Below, piece by piece: positions 1 to 7,675 of a stretch of DNA of 64,000 nt. The notes beneath the pieces were generated by a model. It was not told the DNA's origin. It worked only from the letters and a program-made list of their open reading frames with translations, and did no database searches. This DNA is from Acidimicrobiaceae bacterium (GTDB lineage: Bacteria; Actinomycetota; Acidimicrobiia; Acidimicrobiales; UBA8190). Position numbers and translations under genes: made by a program. The DNA lies in assembly GCA_003151475.1 (NCBI GenBank), contig PLXQ01000021.1, positions 43,009-107,008 on the forward strand, in the 5' to 3' direction. Every line of letters begins with the position of its first letter. Within the stretch, counting starts at the first letter, position 1.

Positions 1-367
1 CCTTGTCTCCAAGCAAGCGCCGCAGAACCTGACGGTCATCGCCAACGGGATCCCCGCCCTCGTCAATATCCCGGTCAACACCGGGGCCCCCGGTGCCGAC
101 ACCGCCGACGGCACCTACCCCGTGTTCGAACACGTCACCAGTTCGCGCATGAAGGGCACCAACCCCGACGGCTCGACCTATGACGACCCCAACGTCCCCT
201 GGGCCAGCTATTTCAACGGTGGTGACGCTCTCCACGGTTTCGTGCGCGCCACCTACGGCTCACCGCAGAGCAACGGCTGTGTCGAGATGACTCTGGCCAA
301 CGCCGCCAAGGTGTGGACGCTCACCCCCATCGGCACCCTGGTGACGGTCACCGGTCCCGCCTCCTAA
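1..367 (+). CDS. L,D-transpeptidase (YkuD) C-terminal part, cut by window edge
   Basis: The frame is open from the first bases of the window and ends at TAA 365-367, giving 121 visible residues. It carries the YkuD signature: a His in HGFV followed about 14 residues later by SNGCVEM, which holds the nucleophilic Cys. YkuD enzymes act outside the membrane and form 3-3 peptidoglycan cross-links or attach proteins to peptidoglycan. The N-terminus, with any signal peptide or repeat domains, lies upstream of the window. The stop codon overlaps the stop of the convergent thiolase-like gene by two bases. The family assignment is firm; the substrate is not readable here. Confidence 0.85.
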   Translation, partial: LVSKQAPQNLTVIANGIPALVNIPVNTGAPGADTADGTYPVFEHVTSSRMKGTNPDGSTYDDPNVPWASYFNGGDALHGFVRATYGSPQSNGCVEMTLANAAKVWTLTPIGTLVTVTGPAS

Positions 368-1818
368 GTCCTGATCTCCTTCCCGGCGACGTGGACATCG
401 GTCCCGATGAGATCACCGGTGACCACCGATTCGGCCAGGGCGGGGGCATCGCTCCACGCCACGCACCGGCGCCCGGGCTCGATGTCGGCCACGACGAACG
501 TCCGCGCCGGCTCCATGCCGCGGTAGCTCACCGTGCAGCTGGCTACCGTGGCCGGACCGTTGTGCTCCTCGGCCACCTCCACCTGCCCGGTGGAGGCGGC
601 CGCCTCCGAAGCCAGATCGGAGAGAAGGGGCGGGGCACCGCCGGGTGTGGCCGACCACAGAGCCAGACCGGGCTTGGTCAGGAGGCCGCAGACGGTGCTG
701 ACCAGGCCGAGCGAGGCCGGTTGGGCGCGCAGCAAGGGCACCATGTCGGCGACCGCCTGGTAGACGAAGTTGTTGAACGGCCCACCGGCGAAGGCCATGC
801 CGCCCGTCACCGTCGGCGTACCGGCGAGCGGGAGTCCGAGCTCGCGCTGCTGAACCCGGACGGCGGCGGGAAAGCACGAGTAGAGCTCGACCAGCTCCAC
901 GGCATCGAGCGGTCGGCCTATGTGCTCGGCGGCGGCCCGTCCGAGCACGCCCATGGCCGGCCAGCGGTGGAGCTGGCGCCGGCGACTCAACGAAACGGCA
1001 TGGGTGGCGTCGATGCCGACCAAAGGAAACACCCACCGGTCGGCGGGAATGTTATGGAACCGGGCGGCCTCGACCGAGCACAACACGAGCGCGGCGGCCT
1101 GATCGACCGTCCACTGACTGGCATGCCACTTGTTGTACGGAAAAGCCAGCGGTCGGTTCTCGGATGAGGCTGTTGCCAACTCCGCAGCCGACAACGCGCC
1201 CGGGAAGGCGGCGTCGGGATTGGAGCGGGCCACGACGTTGAACCGTTCCCACAACTCGGCGATCGACATCCGATGATCGTCGGTCCTCTCGTTCTCGGCG
1301 GCACCCAAAGCGTTCTCGATCAACGCGTACTGCAGGACGGGCTGGGTCAGGCCGACGTCGATCTCGGGACGAGAGATGAAGTCGTCTTCGCGATCCATGA
1401 CGACATCGGGCACGGCTCCGTTCTGCGCCGTCTCGGCGGCCACCGTTCCCGCCTTCTCGGCCCGCCGGGCCCGGGCCCGGGCCTCGCCGCCCACCACCAA
1501 GACCACCTCGACGTGGCCGACGGCGATGGCCCGCAGGCCATCGTTGATCAAAGTCTGCTGGGGGACCCCCAGCCGGGCCAAACACGTCGCCGCGCCACGG
1601 GCACCGATACGAGCCGCCACCAGGCGCCCGGGATCGGGATACGACCAGGTGCCCTGGGGAACGCAGATGCGATCGACGGAGCTCAGCAACGAGGTCGACG
1701 AGCCGGCGTCGGCGGCGGCACTCTCGGCCGCCATGGCCATGAGCTCGGCCGCCTCGGCGTCGGTCCGGGCCGTGCCCACGCCGACGAGCACCGGTGTCCG
1801 GGGGTCGAGGCTGCTCAT
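364..1818 (-). CDS. Thiolase-like protein type 1 (acetyl-CoA acetyltransferase family)
   Basis: A 484-residue protein of the thiolase superfamily. The N-terminus MSSLDPRTPVLVGVG is a typical thiolase start, so ATG 1818 is preferred over an in-frame start 44 codons upstream, whose extra residues look unlike the family. The nucleophile loop has no Cys: it reads QTLINDGLRAI where thiolases have NxxCxSG. The region TGGMAFAGGPFNNF and the extra C-terminal beta-rich domain (about residues 405-484) match the type 1 thiolase-like proteins known from mycobacteria. Without the Cys, classical thiolysis or condensation is unlikely; CoA-ester binding in lipid metabolism is an inference. It is divergent from the broken flavin reductase gene at 1920. 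Confidence 0.75.
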   Translation of the reverse strand: MSSLDPRTPVLVGVGTARTDAEAAELMAMAAESAAADAGSSTSLLSSVDRICVPQGTWSYPDPGRLVAARIGARGAATCLARLGVPQQTLINDGLRAIAVGHVEVVLVVGGEARARARRAEKAGTVAAETAQNGAVPDVVMDREDDFISRPEIDVGLTQPVLQYALIENALGAAENERTDDHRMSIAELWERFNVVARSNPDAAFPGALSAAELATASSENRPLAFPYNKWHASQWTVDQAAALVLCSVEAARFHNIPADRWVFPLVGIDATHAVSLSRRRQLHRWPAMGVLGRAAAEHIGRPLDAVELVELYSCFPAAVRVQQRELGLPLAGTPTVTGGMAFAGGPFNNFVYQAVADMVPLLRAQPASLGLVSTVCGLLTKPGLALWSATPGGAPPLLSDLASEAAASTGQVEVAEEHNGPATVASCTVSYRGMEPARTFVVADIEPGRRCVAWSDAPALAESVVTGDLIGTDVHVAGKEIRT

Positions 1819-1919
1819 CGACACCAGTATTCCTGAGTCCCAGCGGTCGATCGGTCGCAGAGCTCCCCTGGCTCGGATCTTCAGGACGAGATCGGCGAAC
1901 GAACCGGTAACCTCGGCTG

Positions 1920-2422
1920 GTGGCGATGCGGCGAGCTCCGTCGGCCGCATTGGCCGAGGCCGTCACCAGTGCGGCTGATTACCCTCTCTACGTCGTCACT
2001 GCCGCCAGCAACGACGGGATCTCGGGTTGCCCGGCCGGATTCGTGACGCCGTCGAGCATCGAGCCGGTCCGCTTCGTCATATGCGTCTCGGAAACCACAC
2101 CTTCGCGGTGGCCGAGCGAAGCAAGGGATTTGCGTTGCATCTGCCCGGGTCGGATCAAAAGGACACGGCCTCGCTCTTCGGCGAGACCACCGGCGACGTC
2201 ACCGACAAGTTCGATCGCGTGACGTGGTCAGCCGGTATCACCGGTGCGCCGATCCTGGCCGAATGCACCGCCTGGATCGAAGGATCGATCTTCAACCGTT
2301 TCAGCGCCGGCGATCACGAGGCTTTTCTGGTGACCGTCGTCGACGGAGGCCCGGGCGTTTGCCACGGTCGGCTCACCCTCCCCGACGTCTCGGACTTCGA
2401 GCCCGGACATTCGGCCGAATGA
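1920..2422 (+). pseudogene. Flavin reductase-like protein, split by a -1 frameshift
   Basis: Two reading frames together make one flavin reductase-like (FMN-binding split-barrel) protein. The first frame, from GTG 1920, encodes PLYVVTAASNDGISGCPAGF and runs to ...RFVICVSE. The continuation, NHTFAVAERSKGF and onward to TGA 2420-2422, is one frame over. The break is at the A run 2092-2094: one more A restores V-S-E-N-H-T and joins the halves without other change. Both halves keep family-like composition and no other lesion is seen, so the gene is either freshly broken or the base is a sequencing or assembly error. If intact it would use NAD(P)H to reduce flavin or a flavin-bound substrate. GTG 1920 is the likely start, not proven. 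Confidence 0.75.
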
Positions 2423-2564
2423 CCGCCTGAACTGGCGTTCAGGACGAAAAAGGCTTGACCCGATAATTTCTTTCCGACTCACAGGCGCCTCACAGAATCG
2501 CATGTTGAAATCCATACATCGGCTTGCCGAATGGCCCGAGACGAGTTCTGCGGCAAGGAGCACC

Positions 2565-2840
2565 ATGGACAGCGACTGGATGAGCCAAGGGAAGTGCAAG
2601 GAGATGGACCCGGCCTTGTTCTTTCCGAGCGACGGTGTCGGGGTGCAGGTGGCCCAACGCATCTGCGCCGAATGCCCGGTGAGAACGTCGTGTCTCGAAT
2701 ACGCACTCGGCAACCGCATCGACCACGGTGTATGGGGTGGTGCGTCGGAACGCGAGCGCCGTCGTCTTCTCAGCCATCGCCGGCTGGCCAAGAAGAAGCG
2801 CACCGAGTTCAGCTTTTACGAGCCGGCACAGGGACACTGA
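2565..2840 (+). CDS. WhiB-family iron-sulfur transcription factor
   Basis: A 91-residue WhiB-like protein. Four cysteines at residues 11, 34, 37 and 43 (C-x22-C-x2-C-x5-C) bind the [4Fe-4S] cluster, followed by the family's GVWGG turn and a basic C-terminal stretch (SERERRR, RRLAKKKR) for DNA contact. ATG 2565 is chosen because AAGGAG lies at 2555-2560; an upstream in-frame ATG adds residues foreign to the family. WhiB proteins bind sigma-A and regulate division, redox or antibiotic responses in actinobacteria only, which supports the phylum assignment. Which WhiB subclass this is cannot be decided by eye. It is monocistronic, and the 142 bases upstream are relatively AT-rich. Confidence 0.93.
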   Translation: MDSDWMSQGKCKEMDPALFFPSDGVGVQVAQRICAECPVRTSCLEYALGNRIDHGVWGGASERERRRLLSHRRLAKKKRTEFSFYEPAQGH

Positions 2841-2885
2841 TCTCGTCGATGCCTTAGCGTCTGCCCCCAACGTGTGGGAGGCGTC

Positions 2886-3911
2886 ATGCAAAGACTTATC
2901 CTCGAGGGCCCGGCCGAGGTGCGCTGGGACGAGGCGCCCGATCCGGTTCTCCCGGGACCCGACGCCGCCCTCGTGCGTCCCGTGGCCGTCGCCACCTGCG
3001 ATCTCGACGTCGCCGTCCTGGGCGGCCGCTACCCGCTCCCGGGGCCATACCCCTTCGGCCACGAGGGTGTCGTCGAAGTGGTCGAGACGGGCGAACGGGT
3101 GACGACCATGGCGGCCGGCGATCGCGCCGTGCTGCCCTTCCAGATCTCCTGCGGGGTGTGCGGACCCTGCCGACGCGGCCGGACCGGCAACTGCGCCTCT
3201 CACCCGCGGCTCTCGACCTACGGCCTGGGCGAGATGGGCGGCCTCGGGTGGGGCGGCCTGCTGGCCGACCTCGTTGCCGTCCCCCACGCCGACGCCATGC
3301 TCGTCAAGCTTCCGGCCGGTATGAACCCGGTGGCTGTGGCCAGCGCCAGCGACAACATCCCCGACGCCTGGCGCACCGTCGGGCCGCAACTGGCCGCCGA
3401 ACCGGGTGCCGCCGTTCTCGTCGTCGGGGGCGACGGCGGCCCGCACTCGATCGGCCTCTACGCCGCCGGCCTGGCCGTCGCCCTCGGCGCCGAGCGCGTC
3501 ATCTACAGCGACCACGACTCCGAGCGGCTGGCCATCGCCGCCGCCCTCGGCGCCGAGGTCCTGGAAGGCCCGCCGCCGCGCAAGGCGGGTGCCTTCCCGA
3601 TCACGGTCGACGCCAGCGGGACCGTCGACGGTCTGCGCTACGCGCTGCAGAGCACCGCTTTCGACGGCACCTGCACCAGCCCGTCGGTCTACCTGGAGGA
3701 CCCGGCGCTTCCCATGCTGTCCATGTACTCGCGGTGCTGCACCCTCCACACCGGCCGCGCCCATGTCCGGCCCGCCATCCCCGTCGTTCTGGATCTGGTC
3801 GCCGCCGGATTCGATCCCACCCTCGTCACCACCGCCGTCGTTCCCCGGTCCGAGGCAGTCGCCGCTCTGGCCGAACCACCCATGAAGCTCGTGATCGAGT
3901 GCACGGTCTGA
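2886..3911 (+). CDS. Zinc-dependent alcohol dehydrogenase (MDR family)
   Basis: A 341-residue medium-chain dehydrogenase/reductase. Near the N-terminus VATCDLDVAV carries the catalytic-zinc Cys position, then PFGHEGVVEVVE gives the GHE motif. CGVCGPCRRGRTGNC supplies the four structural-zinc cysteines. A nucleotide-binding segment follows (AAVLVVGGDGGPHSIGLY), although its glycine pattern departs from the usual GxGxxG. ATG 2886 follows GGGAGG at 2876-2881 with good spacing, so it is preferred over the GTG four codons earlier. The likely reaction is NAD(P)-dependent alcohol/aldehyde oxidoreduction with unknown substrate. The stop lies in a 14-base tandem duplication. It is convergent with the pmbA-like gene. 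Confidence 0.8.
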   Translation: MQRLILEGPAEVRWDEAPDPVLPGPDAALVRPVAVATCDLDVAVLGGRYPLPGPYPFGHEGVVEVVETGERVTTMAAGDRAVLPFQISCGVCGPCRRGRTGNCASHPRLSTYGLGEMGGLGWGGLLADLVAVPHADAMLVKLPAGMNPVAVASASDNIPDAWRTVGPQLAAEPGAAVLVVGGDGGPHSIGLYAAGLAVALGAERVIYSDHDSERLAIAAALGAEVLEGPPPRKAGAFPITVDASGTVDGLRYALQSTAFDGTCTSPSVYLEDPALPMLSMYSRCCTLHTGRAHVRPAIPVVLDLVAAGFDPTLVTTAVVPRSEAVAALAEPPMKLVIECTV

Positions 3912-3927
3912 ACTGCACGGTCTGAAA
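3900..3927. repeat. 14-bp tandem duplication spanning a stop codon
   Basis: TGCACGGTCTGAA occurs at 3900-3912 and again at 3914-3926, a head-to-tail 14-base duplication. The first copy contains the alcohol dehydrogenase stop TGA 3909-3911. The second lies in the short gap before the convergent pmbA-like gene. It looks like a slippage product that left the coding region unchanged. Confidence 0.8.
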
Positions 3928-3935
3928 AAGTCGAC

Positions 3936-5357
3936 TCAAGTGGCGGGGCTGACCGAGCTCATGTTGAAGTCGGCCACCCGCAGCGCCGGCATGGCCGTCC
4001 GGCTCTTCCATTCGCCCCATTCGCGCGACAGCGCTCTCTCGGTGCGACCGGCCTCGGTTGTCCGGGCCAGGATGTCGATGGGGCTCTCGTTGAAGCGGAA
4101 GTTGTTCACGGCGCCGACCACCTCTCCGCCTTCGACCAGATAGACCCCGTCGCGGGTGAGCCCCGTCACGAGCAGGGTGACGGGGTCGACCTCGCGGATG
4201 TACCAGAGACAGGTGAGCAGAAGACCTCTCTCCGTCCGGGCGATCAGCTCGTCGAGGGAGTCGGCGGCTCCGGGAAGCTCGAGAATCAGGTTGTCCCCCG
4301 GCGGCGTGGCCACGGTGCCCGAGCGCGCCGCCGCCGCCCGGTGGTACTCGAGGGCATGGAGCCGGCCGTTCTGTATCCAGTCCGTGGGTCCGATGGCCAT
4401 GGCGTTGTCGAAGACCGAGACGTCGGAGCCCGACGCCGTGGCCACCACGAAGGGCGCCGATTCGAGTCCCGCTTCGGCCGGGTTGCTCCGCAGGGTGAAC
4501 GGCAACGACGACAGGCTCTGGCCGATCTTCGTGGATCCGTCGGGTCCCGAGAAGGCGGACCGGCCGTCTTCGGCGTCGCGGCCCGACATCGCCTGGGAGA
4601 GCATCACCATCAGATCGGCCGTGGCGTCGGGGGGCAGCAGCGTCTCGTACCGGCCGGCGGGCAGTTCCACCCGGCGCTCGGCCCAACCCAGCCGGCGCGC
4701 CAGCCGCTCGTGCATGACGTCGACGTCGACGTCGTCGAACCACGCCGTGCCCACCCCGGCCCACGTCGACCGGGTCCCGTCGCCGCTGCGGGCCACGAGC
4801 TGGAGGGTACCGGTCGGCTGTTCGTGGCGGAGCCGGAGCCCGGTGGAGGACCCCAGGTAGGTCGTATCCACCCGGTGCGAGGCGAAGCCGGCCAGCACGT
4901 GCCGGGCGGCCCGGGCCCGGCCGAAGGCGTTGGCCAGGGACCGCACCACGCCGTCGAGGGTGCCCAGATCGGTGACGGCGGCGGCGGCGTCGAAGGTCGA
5001 AGACCCCGGGGACTCCGACGGGCCGATGAGCGCCATGGCGTCGTCGGCCGGAGATGCCCCCTCGGCCTCGGCCTCGCTCGCCTGGACCAGCTCGGCCACG
5101 TCGACGGCGCCTCCCCGACTGGCCACACCCACCGCCACCGCGTCGCCCTGGCCCCCGGAGCCGCCGCCGGCGACGAAGCTGATCACGGTGACCCGCCGGT
5201 CGCGTCGCAGACCGTTGGTGGTCGTGGTGTTGTTGGCGAAGCGCACATCGGCCTCACTGCCATCACCGACGACGACGATGCAGTCGCTGCTACGCGACAG
5301 AGAGAGCGCCTCCTCGATCACCTCCGGCGCGCCGGGAAGCCGGTCGCCGTCGCTCAT
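3936..5357 (-). CDS. PmbA/TldE-like metalloprotease partner protein
   Basis: A 473-residue protein of the TldD/PmbA family. The C-terminal half has the family features, including ANNFRFNESPIDIL-like residues near the end (VGAVNNFRFNESPIDIL). No HExxxH motif is present, as expected for the PmbA/TldE subunit. In the characterised system TldD and TldE form a heterodimeric metalloprotease that trims small peptides such as microcins and antitoxins. ATG 5357 overlaps the tldD stop as ATGA, which argues for translational coupling; a much longer open frame through it is only the read-through of a shadow. The real target peptide in this organism is unknown. Confidence 0.85.
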   Translation of the reverse strand: MSDGDRLPGAPEVIEEALSLSRSSDCIVVVGDGSEADVRFANNTTTTNGLRRDRRVTVISFVAGGGSGGQGDAVAVGVASRGGAVDVAELVQASEAEAEGASPADDAMALIGPSESPGSSTFDAAAAVTDLGTLDGVVRSLANAFGRARAARHVLAGFASHRVDTTYLGSSTGLRLRHEQPTGTLQLVARSGDGTRSTWAGVGTAWFDDVDVDVMHERLARRLGWAERRVELPAGRYETLLPPDATADLMVMLSQAMSGRDAEDGRSAFSGPDGSTKIGQSLSSLPFTLRSNPAEAGLESAPFVVATASGSDVSVFDNAMAIGPTDWIQNGRLHALEYHRAAAARSGTVATPPGDNLILELPGAADSLDELIARTERGLLLTCLWYIREVDPVTLLVTGLTRDGVYLVEGGEVVGAVNNFRFNESPIDILARTTEAGRTERALSREWGEWKSRTAMPALRVADFNMSSVSPAT

Positions 5358-6859
5358 CGGCCGGTCTCGGCCCGGGCGTTCAGCACGTTGATGTTCCGGA
5401 AGAGCGCACTCGGGCATCCGTGGCTCACGGGGGCCACCTGCGGCGGTTGGCCCTTGCCGCAGTTGAAGGCGCCGCCGAGCACGTAGGTGGAGCTTCCCCC
5501 CACCGCCTCCATCGATCCCCAGAACTCGGTGGTGGTGGCCTGGTAGGCGACGTCGCGCAGCTGCCCGGCCAGCGTCCCGCGCTCGATCCGGTAGAACCGT
5601 TGGCCGGTGAACTGGAAGTTGTACCGCTGCATGTCGATCGACCAGCTCTTGTCGCCGACGATGTAGACGCCGCGCTCGACGCCGGCGATCAGCTCGTCGG
5701 TGCTCGGTCCCGCTCCCGGCGCCGGCGCCAGGCTCACATTGGCCATCCGCTGGATGGGGGCATGCAGCGGGGAGTCGGCAAATGCGCAGCCGTTCGAGCG
5801 CCCCAGCCCGTTCTCGGCCGCCATCCGCCGGTCGAGCTGGTAGCCGACGAGAACACCGTCGCGCACGATGTCGAAGGACTGCGCCGCCACCCCTTCGTCG
5901 TCGTAACCGACGGTGGAGAGCCCATGCGGGGTGGTCCGGTCCCCCGTCACGTGCATCACGGACGAGCCGTACTGCAGGCTCCCCAGCTTCTCGAAGGTGG
6001 CGAACGACGTACCGGCATAGGCCGCCTCGTAACCGAGGGCCCGGTCGAGCTCGGTGGCATGACCGATCGACTCGTGAATGGTCAACCACAGATTGGAGGG
6101 GTCGATCACCACGTCGTAGAGCCCGGCTACGACGGACGGGGCGGCCAGCTTCTCGGCCAACAGGTCACCCATCCGGCCGATCTCTGTGTCCCAGTCCCAG
6201 CTCGACCCGGTCACGTACTCCCAACCGCGGCCGGCGGGCGGGGCCAGGCTCCGCATCGACTCGAAGCTTCCCGAGGCCCCGTCAATGGCGAAGACCTCGA
6301 CGACGGGGTGCATCCGGACCCGTCGTTGGGTGGTCACCCGACCCGTCAGGTCGGCGAAGTGCTTGTCCTCCACCACGGCCAGGACGTAGGCGGTGACGTG
6401 GTCCACTGCGGGGTGGTCGAGCAGTCGTCGGCTCCAGTCCTCGAGCAGAGCCGCCTTCTCGGCCATCGTCACCGTGGTGGGATCGATCTCGTAGGCCGAC
6501 GTCCAGTTGACCGCGCCGTAGCCCGGCTCGTCGGCCAGCTCCACGGGGACGGCCAGGGCGGGAGCCGTGGCGTTCGCCATCTCGACGGCCTGCTCGGCCA
6601 ACTCGACCGCCGCGTCGGGGTGGAGCTCCACCGTGGCGGCGAAGCCGACCGAGCCGTCGCGCACCACCCGCAGCCCCATCCCGATCTCGGTGTCGTCGAC
6701 GGTCGTCTCCACCTTGCCGTCGCGCACCACGAGCACCTGGGACCGGATCCGCTCCACCCGGATCTCACCGTGCCGGCACCCGAGGGCGATGGCCCGTTCG
6801 AACGCCGCACCGCGCACCGCTTCGAGCGGCAGCGCGGCGAAGGAAGGATCGACAGCCAT
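5354..6859 (-). CDS. tldD: TldD-like zinc metalloprotease subunit
   Basis: About 501 residues. The catalytic motif HESIGHATE (HExxxH at about residues 262-267 from the ATG) is the TldD metal-binding site. The C-terminus ends in the conserved region STYVLGGAFNCGKGQP and HGCPSALFRNINV typical of the family. GTG 6862 directly precedes ATG 6859; ATG is used here. With the downstream PmbA-like subunit it should form the TldD/E protease that degrades unfolded peptides in the cytoplasm. The pair forms a two-gene operon starting 35 bases from the divergent gene at 6895. No candidate modified-peptide precursor is visible next to it. Confidence 0.9.
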   Translation of the reverse strand: MAVDPSFAALPLEAVRGAAFERAIALGCRHGEIRVERIRSQVLVVRDGKVETTVDDTEIGMGLRVVRDGSVGFAATVELHPDAAVELAEQAVEMANATAPALAVPVELADEPGYGAVNWTSAYEIDPTTVTMAEKAALLEDWSRRLLDHPAVDHVTAYVLAVVEDKHFADLTGRVTTQRRVRMHPVVEVFAIDGASGSFESMRSLAPPAGRGWEYVTGSSWDWDTEIGRMGDLLAEKLAAPSVVAGLYDVVIDPSNLWLTIHESIGHATELDRALGYEAAYAGTSFATFEKLGSLQYGSSVMHVTGDRTTPHGLSTVGYDDEGVAAQSFDIVRDGVLVGYQLDRRMAAENGLGRSNGCAFADSPLHAPIQRMANVSLAPAPGAGPSTDELIAGVERGVYIVGDKSWSIDMQRYNFQFTGQRFYRIERGTLAGQLRDVAYQATTTEFWGSMEAVGGSSTYVLGGAFNCGKGQPPQVAPVSHGCPSALFRNINVLNARAETGR

Positions 6860-6881
6860 CACCCGACAGTAACCCCGCAGG

Positions 6882-6887
6882 TACCAT
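6882..6887 (+). promoter_or_regulatory. Possible -10 element for a leaderless transcript
   Basis: TACCAT ends seven bases before ATG 6895, the spacing expected if transcription starts at the start codon. No convincing -35 or Shine-Dalgarno sequence is visible. TAnnnT patterns occur by chance, so this is tentative. Confidence 0.3.
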
Positions 6888-6894
6888 CCGAGCC

Positions 6895-7608
6895 ATGCTC
6901 GATCCGATACTGGCCATCAGGTCTGAGAGCACCGTGATCGCCGACCTCGTCGCCCGGCCCGGGACCGTCCTCGACGCCCGGGTGCCATCGTGTCCGGACT
7001 GGGCTCTGCGTGATCTCGTGCTCCACATCGGCGGGGTCCAGCGCTTCTGGGCCGCCAATGTCATCGCCGCCGACGCCACCGTCCCCACCGGGCCCGAGGA
7101 CACCTCCACACCATCGGACGCGGCCCTGGCCGACTGGATGCGCGCCAGCACCGACGTCCTTCTTGCCACTCTCGCTGACGCCGACGACTCGGCCCCCTGC
7201 TGGGTCTGGTGGGGCGAGCCCGCCACCGTGGCCGCCGTGGCCCGCCATCAGGTCCAGGAGGCGTCCGTCCACCGCTGGGATGCGGAGCTGGCCCTGGGCA
7301 CGCCCGAGCCGCTCGAGCCGGCCGTCGCCGACGACGGCGTGGCCGAGTTCCTTGAGGTCATGCTCAGCCCGGGCACGGCGGCGCTCCGTGGTCGGCCTCC
7401 CGCCGCCCTCCCGGGCACCGTCGTCCTCGCCGCCACCGACACCGGAGGCCGGTGGACCGCCGGAGGCGCCGGCAAGGGCGCCACCGTCCGGGCCACGGCC
7501 TCGGATCTCGTCCTGCTGCTCTATGGACGCTTGCCGCTGCCCGATGTCGAGGTCCAGGGCGACACATCTCTCGTCGAGGCACTGCTCGACGCCGTCCGCT
7601 CCGGATAA
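6895..7608 (+). CDS. Maleylpyruvate isomerase-family mycothiol-dependent enzyme
   Basis: A 237-residue protein of the DinB-like, mycothiol-dependent maleylpyruvate isomerase family. The N-terminal four-helix part has the metal-site His in RDLVLHIGGVQRFW, and VARHQVQEASVHRWDAEL supplies the HxxxE and His-Arg-x-Asp pattern of the family. The C-terminal half (about 150-237) resembles the MDMPI_C domain. These enzymes use mycothiol, the actinobacterial thiol, as cofactor, which supports the phylum call. The true substrate is unknown; most members are not maleylpyruvate isomerases. The gene is divergent from tldD and convergent with the glycosidase-like gene, with a hairpin between. Confidence 0.85.
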   Translation: MLDPILAIRSESTVIADLVARPGTVLDARVPSCPDWALRDLVLHIGGVQRFWAANVIAADATVPTGPEDTSTPSDAALADWMRASTDVLLATLADADDSAPCWVWWGEPATVAAVARHQVQEASVHRWDAELALGTPEPLEPAVADDGVAEFLEVMLSPGTAALRGRPPAALPGTVVLAATDTGGRWTAGGAGKGATVRATASDLVLLLYGRLPLPDVEVQGDTSLVEALLDAVRSG

Positions 7609-7631
7609 CCCGCCGGTCGGGCGCGGCCCGG

Positions 7632-7648
7632 CGCTCCGGCACGGAGCG
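7632..7648. terminator. Perfect hairpin between convergent genes
   Basis: CGCTCCG, loop GCA, CGGAGCG: a 7-bp GC-rich stem between the 3' ends of the mycothiol enzyme gene and the glycosidase-like gene. There is no T run, which is common for actinobacterial terminators. It could serve both strands. Confidence 0.5.
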
Positions 7649-7675
7649 AGGCGTGCTCCTGCGGCAGCCACCGCA

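Noticed and set aside
2455..2483. A sigma-70-like promoter for whiB (TTGACC)
   Set aside because: TTGACC is a fair -35, but no acceptable -10 lies 16-18 bases downstream; GATAAT is only one base away. Not reported as a promoter.
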